A stretch of 64,000 bases of DNA, taken from contig WTPW01000692.1 in NCBI GenBank assembly GCA_009809945.1, positions 190,150-254,149 of the forward strand. The letters are read 5' to 3'. The notes under the pieces were generated by a model that saw only the letters and a program-made list of their open reading frames with translations, had not been told where the DNA came from and did not search any database. The position numbers and the translations under genes were made by a program. Of the stretch, positions 33,501-45,045 are shown piece after piece. This DNA is from Gigaspora margarita. Its lineage: Eukaryota; Glomeromycota; Glomeromycetes; Diversisporales; Gigasporaceae. Position 1 is the first letter of the stretch. Each line of letters starts with the position of its first letter.

Positions 33501-33860
33501 ACAAATGTAACGGGCTATATCTATTACATGTACAATAAATGCTATATCTACTACTAATAAAATATATAGTATAAATAGTATAAATGTAATATATGAAATA
33601 AATGACATATGTGTTATAAATAAAATATAGAGTATATATGCTATAAATATGACATGTTTTATAAATGCCATATATGCACTTTGGCGCGCAGAAGATCTCC
33701 TAGCCAATCAAATTGTAGATCCTATACTTGATTATTCATTGGTTCCGATCTTGGCAACCAGTGGTCGTACAAGGATGATCTATAGCTCATTCGAACCGTC
33801 TCGTCGAGCTGAGTCGAATGGTAGTTGTTTCATCGAATTCTGATTATTGGATCGAGAGTT
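33500..33860. repeat. TATAAATG-type degenerate array plus palindromic module
   Basis: 33520-33660 repeats ATAAATRYYATAT variants; the minus frame across it (94 residues) is an artefact. 33690-33850 holds a diverged copy of the GTCTCGTCGAGCTGAG-centred module with ATTCGAACC/GTCGAATGG arms, as in 45046-45578. Confidence 0.5.
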
Positions 33861-33949
33861 ATGCCCGTTTTGTGTATTTTCATAGGTTAACAATAGTATA
33901 TGCTCTATAATAAATTTTCACAATTCAAAATTCTCTATTCATTTAAGTA

Positions 33950-34146
33950 CAGTCGATCTCCTATAAGATCACATGTTTTTTGACTTAAAAACTTTTTTTA
34001 AAATGTATTTATTAAAGTAACTGTGCTTTTATAGAGATATTTTTTTATATGTTTAATAGTAAATTAACTTTAACAAAAATGTGATATAGAGAGGGGTTTT
34101 TATATGATATGATTGTAGGGGAGGTGATTTTATGGGAGGTCAACTG
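33950..34146. mobile_element. MITE, pogo/mariner-type (TA duplication)
   Basis: CAGTCGATCTCCTATAAGAT at the left and, inverted, CAGTTGACCTCCCATAAAAT at the right; TA at 33948-33949 and 34147-34148. Confidence 0.82.
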
Positions 34147-34190
34147 TATATGCTAAACTTCCTTTATTCCTATTTGAAACCTATTTTATT

Positions 34191-34559
34191 GCCAATCCGG
34201 ATAAGATCAGCAATATTTCTATATTTAGAATTGGGGCAAAACAAATATATAAACAAGGTAGTACAAAATCTGGATCAGGCCTATATATATAAAATTTTTA
34301 TATAATTTAAAGAATTTTAAAGACATTTTTACTCATATCTTCTTATCTAAAGATCCGATTTTAATAAAATTTTGGCAGTAGATGCACAAGAACCTGCTCT
34401 ACAACTTTACTTAAAGCCAAAAATAATATTTACTTAGTATAAAAAAACTTTTTATTAGGCCTAATACAAATTTACTAATATATTGTTTATATATTTGTTT
34501 ATCCCCAATTTCAAATATGGTAATAATATAGCTATAGTGCTGATCTTATCTGAATTGGT
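34191..34559. mobile_element. Inverted-repeat element, ~370 bp
   Basis: TTGCCAATCCGGATAAGATC at the left pairs with GATCTTATCTGAATTGG at the right, and ACAAATATATAAAC recurs inverted inside. TA may be the target copy. Superfamily not certain. Confidence 0.65.
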
Positions 34560-34930
34560 AATTAAATAGTATTTATTCACAGAAAATATTTACTATAAAG
34601 TCCCAAATATAAACAATCCTCTAAGACACCTATTTTGGCTAAATTTTTAAAAAGTTGCTTAAATTCAGTAATTTCAAAATACTCAATTCTATTGCCTATT
34701 TTAATAAAATTTATTCTGTATTTAACAATTTTTTTTTGTTTTTTTTTTTATATCAAAGTTTTCACTCTAGAGAAAGATTTTCATTCAAGTAAATCAGACT
34801 ACGGGTACTTCTAGAGGCACCCAGACTTTTGTTACATAGATGAGATTACAACTAGCCACACGTACAACTTTTGGTTATCTAATTTAAGTAGTTCACCCAA
34901 AGGTTCTACACTAGTTGCCATACCTGCAAC

Positions 34931-35187
34931 CAGTGTATAAAATAGCATGATAAAAATCTGGATCTACCATTTTTTATATTGCATATACCGGTATTTTAAA
35001 ATTGGGCCGGTGCAGCAAACGGTGCATGATCCAGAATTTTTTGAAGTAACCGGTGCGTACATCTATGTGCTCCCAATGATCTAATGATCATTTTCTACTA
35101 ATGCAGGTTCTTTTTTTTTTTGAACCGGTATTTTTTTATATAACAGGTGCATGTACTAGTAAATTAAAATTTCTAATTTAAACACTG
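34931..35187. mobile_element. hAT MITE nested in SINE copy 1
   Basis: CCTGCAAC is duplicated exactly (34923-34930 and 35188-35195). Ends CAGTGTATAAAATAG and, inverted, CAGTGTTTAAATTAG are canonical hAT-like. The homologous SINE at 38667-39455 lacks it, giving an empty-site comparison. Confidence 0.85.
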
Positions 35188-35842
35188 CCTGCAACCCAAC
35201 TAGGGGGTTACCTATTTAAACCCTCTGGTTCCTGCTCCTCCTGCCAGTCCTTCTTGTATCACTAGTACAGTTCTCTATTACATAAGTCAGTTAAGACCAG
35301 TTCCAAATGTATTACAGAATCCTCTTAGGACTAGTTTATTCTTGTAAAACACTTGGTAGAGCAGTTCCTGTCCTATACAGGTATTACTTACACTTTGGTA
35401 ACTTTTTACTATTACCTACTTTCACCCTTGCAAGGTTCACTCCAATTCCAGTACCCATCTCTACCATCCTACCGGTCCTTACACTGAATCCACAAACTTC
35501 CAAACCAGTTAGCTTGGAAGGGTCAATATGGTTTTCTTCTCTTGGTGCCTACTGCCAGAACATAGGTTCTTTTTCTCTTGGTGCAACTCTGGCAGCCAGG
35601 TTGGTGGACCTCTCCTTGAGAGTCTTGTTATCTGATTCTCTGGCTTCAGTTTCTGATATTCCAGCTTTGGTAGCACTATCAAAGATCTTTGCTACCTCCC
35701 TACTCAGGACTTGCCAAACAGGGTTCTATTTCTCTAGTTCCTTGGATTTTGTGTGCTGAAACTCCCATTCAAGATGGTGTACTAAGCAATCGATCAACAA
35801 AAAACAAATACTAAAACATAGGCCTATTTTCCAAAGCATCAC

Positions 35843-35914
35843 TAGTGGGATTTGAACCCTAGACCTGCTACTTGAGGAGTAACAACTTACCAACTTCCCT
35901 AAGTCACTACACCC
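35843..35914 (-). promoter_or_regulatory. tRNA-like pol III promoter of SINE copy 1
   Basis: The minus strand starts GGGTGTAGTGACTTAGGGAA, followed by an A-box-like segment, and carries the B box GGTTCAAATCC (35848-35858). It resembles a Leu/Ser-type tRNA but does not close an acceptor stem, so it is not a tRNA gene. Confidence 0.75.
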
Positions 35915-36463
35915 TGTATTTAACAATTTTAAAGAGGTTGCTTATTTTTGAAGGTTGCTTATATTTGAAACTTTATAGTACTAAACAAAAAAATGCAATA
36001 ATATATATTTATATGCTTAGAATAATTAAACAAATAGTATATACTAAATACCTTCTATTAAAAATAACATCAAAACCTTTCTTTGTGTCTATTTAAAATT
36101 TATTAAATAGTACAGTGGCCTACCATAATATTGTGGACACTTTTTAAAAATTTATATAGAGCTAAATTTATAAGATATAAGCTAAAAATAAAAATATAAA
36201 TTTATTAAATCTATATCTTTTAAATAAAAAAAAATTAAAAAATTCTATACAATACTTTTTAAAATAATTAAAATTATTTAAATTGTGAATATTATACAAT
36301 CACAAAAATTATAATGTTAAAAAAATGATTAAAATAATATGTATATAGTAAAAGTTAATTTTTTATTAAGTTAATTAAATTTCAAAATAAAGTAAAAATT
36401 ATTTGGCATAACAAATTATATATAATTTCATATTTTTATAAAATTTTAAAGGGTGTTATTTTA

Positions 36464-37572
36464 TAGAGACATGTCTCCATGGAGACCCTTTATGAATGAG
36501 CGTCCTTATCCTATATCCAGGGTAGAGGCTTTTATCCTATGCCCGGGGGGTATAGATTTTTATCCTGTACTGCCTAAATCTGATTGGTCCAAATATTAAA
36601 AATTTAAATTTTTCGAAAACTTTTTTATTATATGATAGATAATTTATTAAAAAAAAAAAATAAAAAAAATACAAAGTAGAAAAAGTACAAAAAAAAGACA
36701 AAAAGTATAGCAAGACAAAGGCCAAAAAACACCACCAAAACACATTAAACAACAACGAAAGCACCTACAAAGACACCAAATGACAACCAAAAGCAATACA
36801 AAACTATGATAAAAAACACCACCAAATGACGCCAAAAGCACCACAAAACAACACCAAACTACGACGAAAAGCACCATTAAACGACGATGAAAAGACCACC
36901 AGATGACAACCAAAAACGATGACCAAAAGCACGCCAAATGACGATAAAAGCACCACAAAAGAGCGATGAAAAGCACTACACGAACGACAACGAAAGCACC
37001 AAAAAAAAAACNGACAACAAAAACACTGCACAACGACAACGAAAGCACAAAAAAAAAATGACAGCAAAAACATCACAAAATGACGAAAGCACCAAAAACT
37101 AAAAAAAAAATGATGTCAAAAACACCACACGGCGACGACGAAAGCACCAAAAAAAAAATGACGGCAAAAACACCATACAACGACGATGAAAGCACCAAAA
37201 AAAAACGACGGCAAAAACACTACACTACGACGACGAAAGTACCAAAAAAAGACAGCGGTAAAATGACGAGGAAAGAGGAAAGCACCGACAAAAAACAGCG
37301 CGATCTATGTTGATCGGTTTAATTTTATATAAACATAGTCACATGATTGATACAGGTTAAGACCCTATACCCCAGGGTATAGGTTAAGTTTTCCCTTTAT
37401 GAATAGGCAATCAAAATTAAGCATGTGACTAGATAATATGTAGCTTATTATTGGCCAATTAAAATTTTCTACAAACTTTTTAACTTTTATAATACAAAAA
37501 CACAAATGAAAATTTTCTAACCCTAAATATGATTGGCTGTTATATGTAGGATCACCATGGAGACATGTCTCC
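36464..37572. mobile_element. Inner segment bounded by GGAGACATGTCTCC palindromes
   Basis: GAGACATGTCTCCATGGAGA at 36466 and CCATGGAGACATGTCTCC at 37557 bracket it. It appears to have inserted into the mariner-type element but a target copy is not clear. Confidence 0.5.
36720..37300. repeat. Minisatellite, ~47 bp unit
   Basis: Unit core CGACGACGAAAGCACCAAAA then ATGACGGCAAAAACAC; clear spacings at 37138, 37187 and 37233, more diverged to the left. One N at 37012. The overlapping frames on both strands (70-130 residues) have repetitive, biased composition and I do not call them genes. Confidence 0.8.
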
Positions 37573-38063
37573 ACATACAATTTTCTAATTTTAAAAAATA
37601 TTAAATTAGTTATTACTTTTAAATATTAGAATCAAATTATTAAATTAAAATTAACAAATTACTAAATATAGTAATTTTATTACTATATATAGTAATTTAG
37701 TAAATAAATTTTTAAAAATTATAAAACTTTCAGAATATATACAATTTGTTATACTAAATAATTTTATTTAAAAAAAATTGCTAGTTTCTTTATAAAAAAT
37801 TAAGTTTATATATTACTATATTTAGTAATTTGTGCTATTATAAAAATATATTAAAAATTAGCAAATCACAAAAATAAAAAAATCTAAAATTTACTAAAAC
37901 CTAATTATTTTGAAAAGTATTGCATAGAATTTTATAAACTTTTTTTTTATTAAAAGATATAGATTTAATAAATTTATATTTTTATTTTTATCTTAATATC
38001 TTATAAATTTAGCTCTATATAAATTTTTTAAAAGTGTCCACAATATTATGGTAGGCCACTATA

Positions 38064-38607
38064 TTAACTTACATACTTCATAATTTTAATATAATAAAAA
38101 TAAAAAATTAATAATAATACTAAACAAATAGTATAAATCCAATTTACTTCTCTTACCCTTATTCAAAACCCATGTTTTAAATTTGATTTGACTACTATAA
38201 ATTGTGAATATACTTTTCAATATTCATAAAAACAGAAATTTTACTAATTTAAAAAAAGACATAAAATGATTCTGATTTGAAATGATTCTACTAGGTAGTA
38301 AAAAATGATTCCTAGGTAGTGTTGTCACTCAGATAACTCAGACAATATTTAGACAAAATTTAACATTAAAATTTTATTAAAATAACCTACTTTAATCTAT
38401 TTTAATTATTAATTAAAGTATTAAAGTTGTTCAGAATTAACTTTTGCACATATGTGTACATTTTTAGAATAGATTTATTAAAGTTTGCTAAAAATTAGAC
38501 TGTCTGTAGACATTTCAAAATGCTTAACAACAAAAATGTACAACAATGCTCTAGGTATTTTATGCATATTTATACAAGTAGAAATAGCAGTAACATGATT
38601 TGTTACA
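38064..38607. other. A/T-rich, no gene recognised
   Basis: No coding frame. CAGTAACATGATTTGTTACAC near 38588-38612 may be the outer end of the foldback that follows. Confidence 0.45.
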
Positions 38608-40412
38608 CTTTTTTGGACCAGTTTTTTTGTTATATAAAATTATACAAAAAATATATAAAATTACTATAGGACATAGCAGGGATAGAACATGCTTGGCAAG
38701 ACCCGAGCAGAGAAGTACTGAGCTTTTGATAGTACATAAAGAATAGAATCAGATAGAGAAAAGCTGGGAAGGCCAGATAGGCAAGAGCTCCTATAACAAG
38801 AAGGGGTCCACCAACCTGGCCACCAGAGTCGTCCAGAGGAAAAGGACATATGTTACAGAAGCATGAACCAAGGAAAGGAAGACCTAAGGCATCCTAACGC
38901 CGGGCTGACCGATCCTTCCAGGCCAACTGAATTGGTAATTCAGAATACTGGTAATATCTTGAAGAGGATGGAATGGGTGTACTGGGATAAGGTGAACTTT
39001 GCAAGGGCAGAAGTAGGTAATGGTAACAGTTTAATGGTTAGCCCTAACTGCAAGTATATAGGTAAAGCTATAGCAGATGTTACTAAAGTGTAGATGAATA
39101 CCTAAATGGGATAGGTACTGCTCTACCAGGTTTACTGCAGAGGCAAATGCCCTCCGTAAGGGGTTTGGCTAAAGCCTCAGGGTACTTTTCATAGTAAATT
39201 AGCTCCCGTAAGGGTATATTGGAAGGAATATAGGACATGAGTAGAAGCCAGAGGGTGTAAATAGACAACCCCATAGTTGGGTTATAGGTATAGCAGCTAG
39301 TGTGAAATGATACCAAAAATATAAGTAGCTGGTTGTACTCTCGTTATACAAATGTAATATATGGTATGGTCGTTATGACTGGGCCAATCTATTTGTACCA
39401 ATAATGTGCCAGAGTACCTAAGTGGTCACCTTAATATAAAAAAAATAAAAATAAAATTACTATAAACTCATTAGGCAAGATTAGTTTCAATCTACATATT
39501 AATTTAAAATTAAATTTTGTGATTATATAGAGCAAAAGAAGAAGAATAAACTTATTTTGTTTTACCAAATTACAGTTCAGCTATTTTTGTACAAAACGAA
39601 AATGTAACTTCTTCAAAAACAAATATTTTCTAATTATAAATAAGAATCATATATAAAATCATGCTCTGAACAACTTTACTTAATTAGCAGAAGTAGGTTA
39701 CCTTGTAAGAAAAATGGTTTATCTATGTACTAAAGTTAAAATTTATCGTATTTCATGATCTAACTTTTTTTTCTTATTAGGTAATCTACTTTGGGCTCTT
39801 AAGCAAAGTTGTTCAGTATGTAATTTTACACTATACTTAAAATTGAAACATGCCTTTTCTACTTTTTACTAATGAAAAATAGGGTTAAAGTTAGAAAAAA
39901 ATTTTTTTTTAAAAAAAATTTTTTTAAAAAATTTTTTTTTTAACTTTAACCCCATTTTTTACTTAGTAAAAGGTCAAAAAAGCATGTTTCAATTTTAAAA
40001 GTAGTGTAAAATTACATGCTGAACAACTTTGCTTAAGAGCCCAAAGTAGATTATCTAATAAGAAAAAAAGTTAAATCATGAAATACAATAAATTTTAACT
40101 TTAGTACTAGATAAACCATTTTTCTTGCAAGATAAACTACTTCTGCTGATTAAGTAAAGTTGTTCAGAGCATGATTTTACATATGATTCTCATTTTAAAA
40201 TCAGAAAATATTTGTTTTTGAATAAGTTATATTTTTGTTTTGTACAAAAATGGTAGAACTATAACTTGGCAGAACAAGTAAGTTTATTCTTCTTCTTTTG
40301 CTCTATATAATTGCAAAATTTAATTTTAAATTAATATGTAGGTTAAAACTAATCTTGTCTAACGAGTTTATAGTAATTTTATATGTTTTTTTGTATAATT
40401 TTATATATCAGT
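38608..40412. mobile_element. Foldback element (copy b), split by SINE copy 2
   Basis: Palindrome centred near 39922 with arms from 39456-39900 and 39940-40383; left terminal sequence (TATATAAAATTATAC.. up to 38666) is separated from its arm by the SINE. Arms share AGTAGGTTACCTTGTAAG, TTGGGCTCTTAAGCAAAGTT and the TTTTTACTTAGTAAAAGGTC hairpin loop region with copy a. Confidence 0.8.
38667..39455 (+). mobile_element. tRNA-headed SINE family, copy 2, 5-prime truncated
   Basis: ATAAAATTACTATA is present at the left (up to 38666) and right (up to about 39464), a ~14 bp duplication, and the 3-prime end is A-rich. The body matches the minus strand of 34733-35914, for example CAAGGGCAGAAGTAGGTAAT and CATAGTTGGGTTATAGGTAT. 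The tRNA head is missing. It sits within the foldback, hence is younger. Frames here are not genes. Confidence 0.78.
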
Positions 40413-41015
40413 CAACCGATTTGTCACACTATTTATGATTTAGTTTTTTGTTATATATAAAAAACATATAAAATTACTATAAGCTTTGATTTCATAATAT
40501 TTCTTTTCCTACATATTAACTTAAAATTAAATTTTTCAGAAATATAGAACAAGGGAAGAAGAAAAAATTGAGCTTAAAAATCAGATTAAAATTTTGCCGA
40601 TTTTGCACAAAACGAAAATGTAACTTCGCCAAAAACAAATATTTACTGATTTTAAGATGATAAACATATGTAAAAACATGCTCTGAACAACTTTACTTAG
40701 CCGATGGAAGTAGGTTATCTTGTAAAAAAAGTGGGTTAGCTATGTACTAAAATTAAAATTTATCATTTTTGGTGAAGTTACATTTTCGTTTTGTGCAAAA
40801 TCAGCAAAATTTTAAACCGATTTTTAAGCTCAATTTTTTTCTTCTCCCCTTGTTCTATATTCCTGAAAAATTTAATTTTAAATTAATATGTAGAGAAGAA
40901 ACATCATGAAATCAAAGCTTATAGTAATTTTATATGTTTTTTTTTATAAATTTTATATGTAAAAAATTTTCATATGACATATAGGTTGACTGATATCGTG
41001 TTACTGATAGGCAAT
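40413..41015. mobile_element. Foldback element (copy c), internally deleted
   Basis: The left arm (from about 40455: TAAAATTACTATAAGCTTTG) and right arm (to about 40940: CAAAGCTTATAGTAATTTTA) pair over ~230 bp, with ACAAGGGAAGAAGAAAAAAT and its complement inside. The central GGGCTCTTAAG part present in copies a and b is missing. Outer sequence ATATAGGTTGACTGATATCG is the inverted form of CAGTCAACCGATTTG at 40412. Confidence 0.75.
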
Positions 41016-41042
41016 TAAGGTAGTAACAAATATTATATAATA

Positions 41043-41227
41043 CAATTTATCCTTGTTTATATCAACCCATTTGAATTTGCTTAAATTTATAATGATAGTG
41101 ATATTAACGAGAGAATTATATTAAAGTTGATATATACGAGGGAATTTTAAATATATAAAAATTTATAAAAATTCATTTTGTGGCTTAGGTTGATATTAAC
41201 GGGTTTGATATTAACGAGGGATGACTG
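41043..41227. mobile_element. MITE, pogo-like (TA duplication)
   Basis: CAATTTATCCTTGTTTATAT at the left, complement of the right CAGTCATCCCTCGTTAATAT; TA at 41041-41042 and 41228-41229; GATATTAACGAG repeats inside. Confidence 0.8.
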
Positions 41228-41229
41228 TA

Positions 41230-42184
41230 TTCTCAAAGGAAAAAGGTCTCTAATTATTTTATATTAAATATATAAATTTATAACAGCCAATTAAATTTCT
41301 CTTATATGGGGAAGAAGAGAACTTTAAATAATCTATATAAACTTATATTTGGGCATCATAGTAAAAATTATTTTTGTTAGCACTTTTATATTAGTATATA
41401 TAATCTATAATTTAAATATTAGATATAAATTTTAGTTTTTATTATTTTTTTTTGAAATATAAATCTACTTTTAAAAAAATTTACTTTACATCATTTTTTT
41501 TTTTTAAAAAAAACATAATACACTTTTCTAAAAAACAAAAACATAACATATTTTTTTAAAAAATAACATAACACACTTTTCTAAAAAAAGTATAAAATAC
41601 TTCTCTAAAAAAAAAAATTTTTTTAAAAAAATTAATTGTTACTTTATATTTTCTATTAACATATTTCAAATATAAGTTTTATAAAAATTATCCTATTAGT
41701 ATAATTTCAAATATACTCTAATTAATAATAAGCTATTTACAAATATAATTTTGTTAGCCAATATTTACTTTTCAAATATAACCTTTTTTTAAAAAAAGGG
41801 CCTACATTAGCAATTTTTCAAATTTGATTTTATATAAATTGTTTGGGGTTCTGAAAAAGGGTAGAAGAGGATCCTAAATAATATATATAGAAGTTACATT
41901 AAAATTTTGACTAAAAAGATTACTTTTTTACAAAAATATTATATTTGAAAAGAAAATTTCTTAGTTTATACAGGTGTATATACACCTGGTTACACAATAC
42001 AATAGCGATATCAAAATAAAAAATTTTTAATTTACACTAGATGTATATATATGATTTTACAATTATTATTATATAAAATTTGCCCTATATGTATAACACT
42101 CATAGGTTACACAGATCTATAATAAGTATTTTTGCATCATAAATTTTTTTTACCTCTTTTATTTTCGTTATCCTTTAGATTGTA
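41230..42184. other. A/T-rich, low-complexity, no gene
   Basis: ACATAACACACTTTTCTAAAAAA-type repeats fill 41480-41640. AGGGTAGAAGAGGATCCTAA near 41863 recurs inverted near 45675, so a dispersed repeat may link these two places. Confidence 0.5.
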
Positions 42185-42762
42185 ACACAGGCAAATTTGC
42201 CTGCATATTTTAAAAATTTTAATAAAATTTTAATAAAATTTTAAATATTGATTTTAGCTATACCTTTTCTAAGTAAAAAATATTCTTTGAGTTTTGTTTT
42301 AATAACTTTGTTATAAAAATTTTTTAAAATTATTAGAAAACTTTAGTATAATCAAAGTTTAAAGTTCTTGTATTAGCATTTTTACTATTAAAATTTTTCT
42401 TTAGATTTTCTTAAATTTTATATGTTCCCGTTTATAAAAAAAACTTTTACTTCTAATACAAGTCTTGATTTTTACAAATAAATCATTAAAGTTGCAATAA
42501 TAAAAGTTATTATCCTTTATATAAACTACAATATTGTCTTAAGAACTATAGCTTTAAAACTAAAACTAAATAAGATTACAGAGAAATTGTGATAAAATTT
42601 TTTAAAAAATTTTTTTCTTACAATATAAAAACTAATTTTGCAAAAAAGTAATTCTTATTTTCAAATATAATTGTACAAAGTTTTTTTTAATTATCTTGAT
42701 ATTTAAAAAATATAAATCAGAGCAAAAAAAGTGCAAAAACGCAGGCAAATTTGCTTGTGTCC
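42185..42762. mobile_element. Inverted-repeat element with GCAGGCAAATTTGCYTGTGT ends
   Basis: Left ACACAGGCAAATTTGCCTGC, right GCAGGCAAATTTGCTTGTGT; TA at 42183-42184 and 42763-42764. The end itself is a palindrome (GGCAAATTTGCC). Non-coding. Confidence 0.7.
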
Positions 42763-43820
42763 TACTACAATATAAGAGATAGGTAATAGCTTATTAACAT
42801 TAATCCTTTTTTTAAAACTGTACTTGGAATTGTCACCACTTTTGAGTTTAGTATATCCTTGTATGCAGTTTTTTTATTGTTTGTCATCTCATTTTTGGCT
42901 AAGGTTAGGGTGAATACTGAAAATATTTTTTTTTCACACTAGGGTAAGAATTGGTTAGTTATAAGTATATTCTTGTTTTTTGTAACGTCGCCTGGAGCCG
43001 TTAATAGTCAGTAATTCAAACACACCAACATAACTATGTATTGTATGCTACTACAATAATATTACTGTGTATTTTTGTAACTGTTACATTAGAAACTACA
43101 ATAATTCCAATGCCAACTAATATAACCACAACTGTTGTCACTGCAAGTTCTTTAGCTGAATTTTTTTATAGTAAATTATGATAAACATAATGATAATTTC
43201 AATGCTAGTTAACTTGCTCTTCATCAGTTATTGCAGTAGCAAACATGTTCTTTGACCAAATTTTTTATAGTAGAAATCATAGTAATTACAATACAAACCA
43301 ACATAACTATGTACTGTGTCACTGCAATACTATATAAATATGGTGGTAAATTTGAGTTAATGTCTAAGACGTTCAAAAAGTAGATTAGTCATAGTAAAAA
43401 AAATGTCATGGTAACATAATCGCTGACCATTTAAAAGACTAATAATTATTTCAATGTTGTATTATCAGGTCAGAAGTGGTTGACAATTACAACATGGTGA
43501 TATTTTTTCGCTATAACTAACCTATCAGTTCACACAAGAAGGATATTACAAATTAATTGTTATAGCTAATGTTCTATTTTTATACAGGTATTTTTCAGGT
43601 TTTTTTTAAGAGTTAGATAGGGTTTAGGATTAGTTGCTAATAAAATAGATAGTATTGGATGCAAGTTGGAATAGAATGTAAGCTATGCTATTGGAACATT
43701 TATACTTAGATACTACTAACAATGTAAAAAATAAAATTATTGTTCACTATCAAGAATTTAGAGTTTAGCAATTAGAGTGTAGTTTTAATATTATAGTATA
43801 GTATAAATTAAGATAGGATT
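42763..43820. other. Unassigned, with a diverged direct repeat
   Basis: No gene. CCAACATAACTATGTAYTGT at about 43024 and 43300 marks a ~275 bp direct repeat. Confidence 0.45.
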
Positions 43821-43978
43821 AGGGATTGGAACTGTTTAACCATTTACAAATTGCTCTATAGTTCCGAGCAGAATTATATTGGCGTAGGCCAGAATTATTT
43901 TAATGCTGGCCAAATTAAATAGTTAAACGGTTAAACGATTAAACGATTAAGAAAAATTTTAGGCGGTTCCAATCCCTA
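43821..43978. mobile_element. hAT-like MITE, 158 bp
   Basis: AGGGATTGGAACTGTTTAAC at the left; complement of the right AGGGATTGGAACCGCCTAAA. Flanks ATAGGATT and ATAGGAGT agree at 7 of 8 positions. A GGTTAAACGATTAAACGATT run lies inside. Confidence 0.72.
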
Positions 43979-44162
43979 ATAGGAGTTAGGTACAGTATAA
44001 AGAAAAAATTTATAAGTTAAAATTTATTTATTTTTCTGAAAGAATGCCCAAAGTGTTGTTTAGAAATTTGGCCCAAATTAAGCCTAATACCTGGCAAAAT
44101 TTCTAAATGTACTCTAAACATTTTTATAGTATTCATACATATTTGATATGCTTACTTTAATT

Positions 44163-44389
44163 GAGGGATGGCTAAAGCTAGATACATCACGCAATTATCC
44201 AATTTGATGAGTTTTAATTAAAATTGATTGATATTAGAGTTGAAGTTAGATTATAGACATAGAGTAGTTTTCTCTATATAGCAAAATCACATTACCAACA
44301 CTTTGTTTTTATCGTTTTACTTTGTTTTGTCCAGACAGATCTGGTTATATATTAAGTAATCTCGTGATATACCTGGCTTTAGCTGATCC
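44163..44389. mobile_element. hAT-like MITE, 227 bp, 8 bp duplication
   Basis: CTTTAATT at 44155-44162 and 44390-44397 is an exact 8 bp duplication. Ends GAGGGATGGCTAAAGC and, inverted, GGATCAGCTAAAGCC. Same family as 13428-13692 and 18304-18807. Confidence 0.8.
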
Positions 44390-44401
44390 CTTTAATTAGT
44401 G

Positions 44402-44535
44402 GTGAAAGTTATGGACACAACATACACGTACTTATGGACACAACAATAACTAGCATTACTAAAATACATGCTAATCTAACCCTAATTCTGACCATGTTGC
44501 GTCTATAAGTCATATGGGTGTTGTGTCCATAAATT
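44402..44535. mobile_element. Short inverted-repeat element
   Basis: AAGTTATGGACACAACATAC at the left is mirrored by GTTGTGTCCATAAATTT at the right, with GTTAGATTAGC/GCTAATCTAACC inside. No clear duplication. Confidence 0.6.
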
Positions 44536-44759
44536 TCTCTTTAATTGGCTATTAATCAATTATGTGATACAGGTGATTGTTAATACAGTAATAAATTTAA
44601 AATAATTTTATATATCACATGATAGATGTATATACACATGGTATACAAATAGAATCATCATATGAAAAATGGATATTGGTCAAAAGATTATATTTAAAAG
44701 TGAATAAAAGTTTTTAATATTATATTATTAAAAGTAAATAAAATTAATAAATTTTAAAT

Positions 44760-45000
44760 AGATTACATTTAAAATTTGAATAAACAAATAAAAAAAAAAA
44801 GAAAAAAAAAAAATTTTTAAAAAGTATTTTTTTTAAAAAAAAATTTTTAAGAAAAGTTTTTTATGAAAAAAATTTTTAAAAAAGTATTTTTTTTTAAAAA
44901 AAATTTTTAAGATAAATATTTTTTTAAAAAAAAAATTTTAAATAAAGTATTTTTTTTTGAAAAAATTTTTTAAATAAGATTTTTTTTAAAAAAAATTGTT
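44760..45000. repeat. A/T minisatellite-like tract
   Basis: Loose ~55 bp repeats of poly-A, AATTTTTAAR, GTATTTTTTTT blocks. Low complexity. Confidence 0.7.
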
Positions 45001-45045
45001 ATATTTAACAATTGGCTAAAATTTATTAAATTTTAAAGCTTATAT

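Larger units (their letters stand above)
34733..35914 (-). mobile_element. tRNA-headed SINE, copy 1, with nested hAT MITE
   Basis: TGTATTTAACAATTTT is duplicated on both sides (34717-34732 and 35915-35930). The plus-strand left end is T-rich (34733-34751), so the poly(A) end is on the left and the element runs on the minus strand. The head (35843-35914) has a perfect pol III B box (GGTTCAAATCC on the minus strand) and an A-box-like TGACTTAGGGAAGTTGG. The body is shared with 38667-39455 and 45711-46373. The body has no domain I recognise; the 35307-35759 frame is not supported. About 0.9 kb without the nested MITE, long for a SINE. Confidence 0.82.
36113..38061. mobile_element. Large non-autonomous mariner-type element, 1.95 kb
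   Basis: Ends CAGTGGCCTACCATAATATT and, inverted, TAGTGGCCTACCATAATATT, arms about 140 bp long, flanked by TA (36111-36112 and 38062-38063). End sequence resembles the Tc1/mariner element at 14415-16071 (CAGTAGGGTACTATATTATT..GGACACTTTT). No transposase; the centre holds another segment bounded by GAGACATGTCTCC and a minisatellite. Confidence 0.83.

Noticed and set aside
33423-33707. 94-residue minus frame with apparent membrane segments
   Set aside because: Derives from TATAAATG-type imperfect repeats; no conserved feature.
35307-35759. 150-residue plus-strand frame
   Set aside because: Antisense to a tRNA-headed SINE with poly(A) tail and exact target duplication; sister copies do not keep the frame.
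35843-35914. Possible tRNA gene on the minus strand
   Set aside because: A and B boxes are present, but the acceptor stem does not close and it is attached to a repeated body; it is a SINE head.
36537-37076. Overlapping minus frames of 75-133 residues, Cys/Phe/Val-rich and membrane-like
   Set aside because: They follow the 47 bp minisatellite in more than one phase, so hydrophobicity is a by-product of repeated codons.
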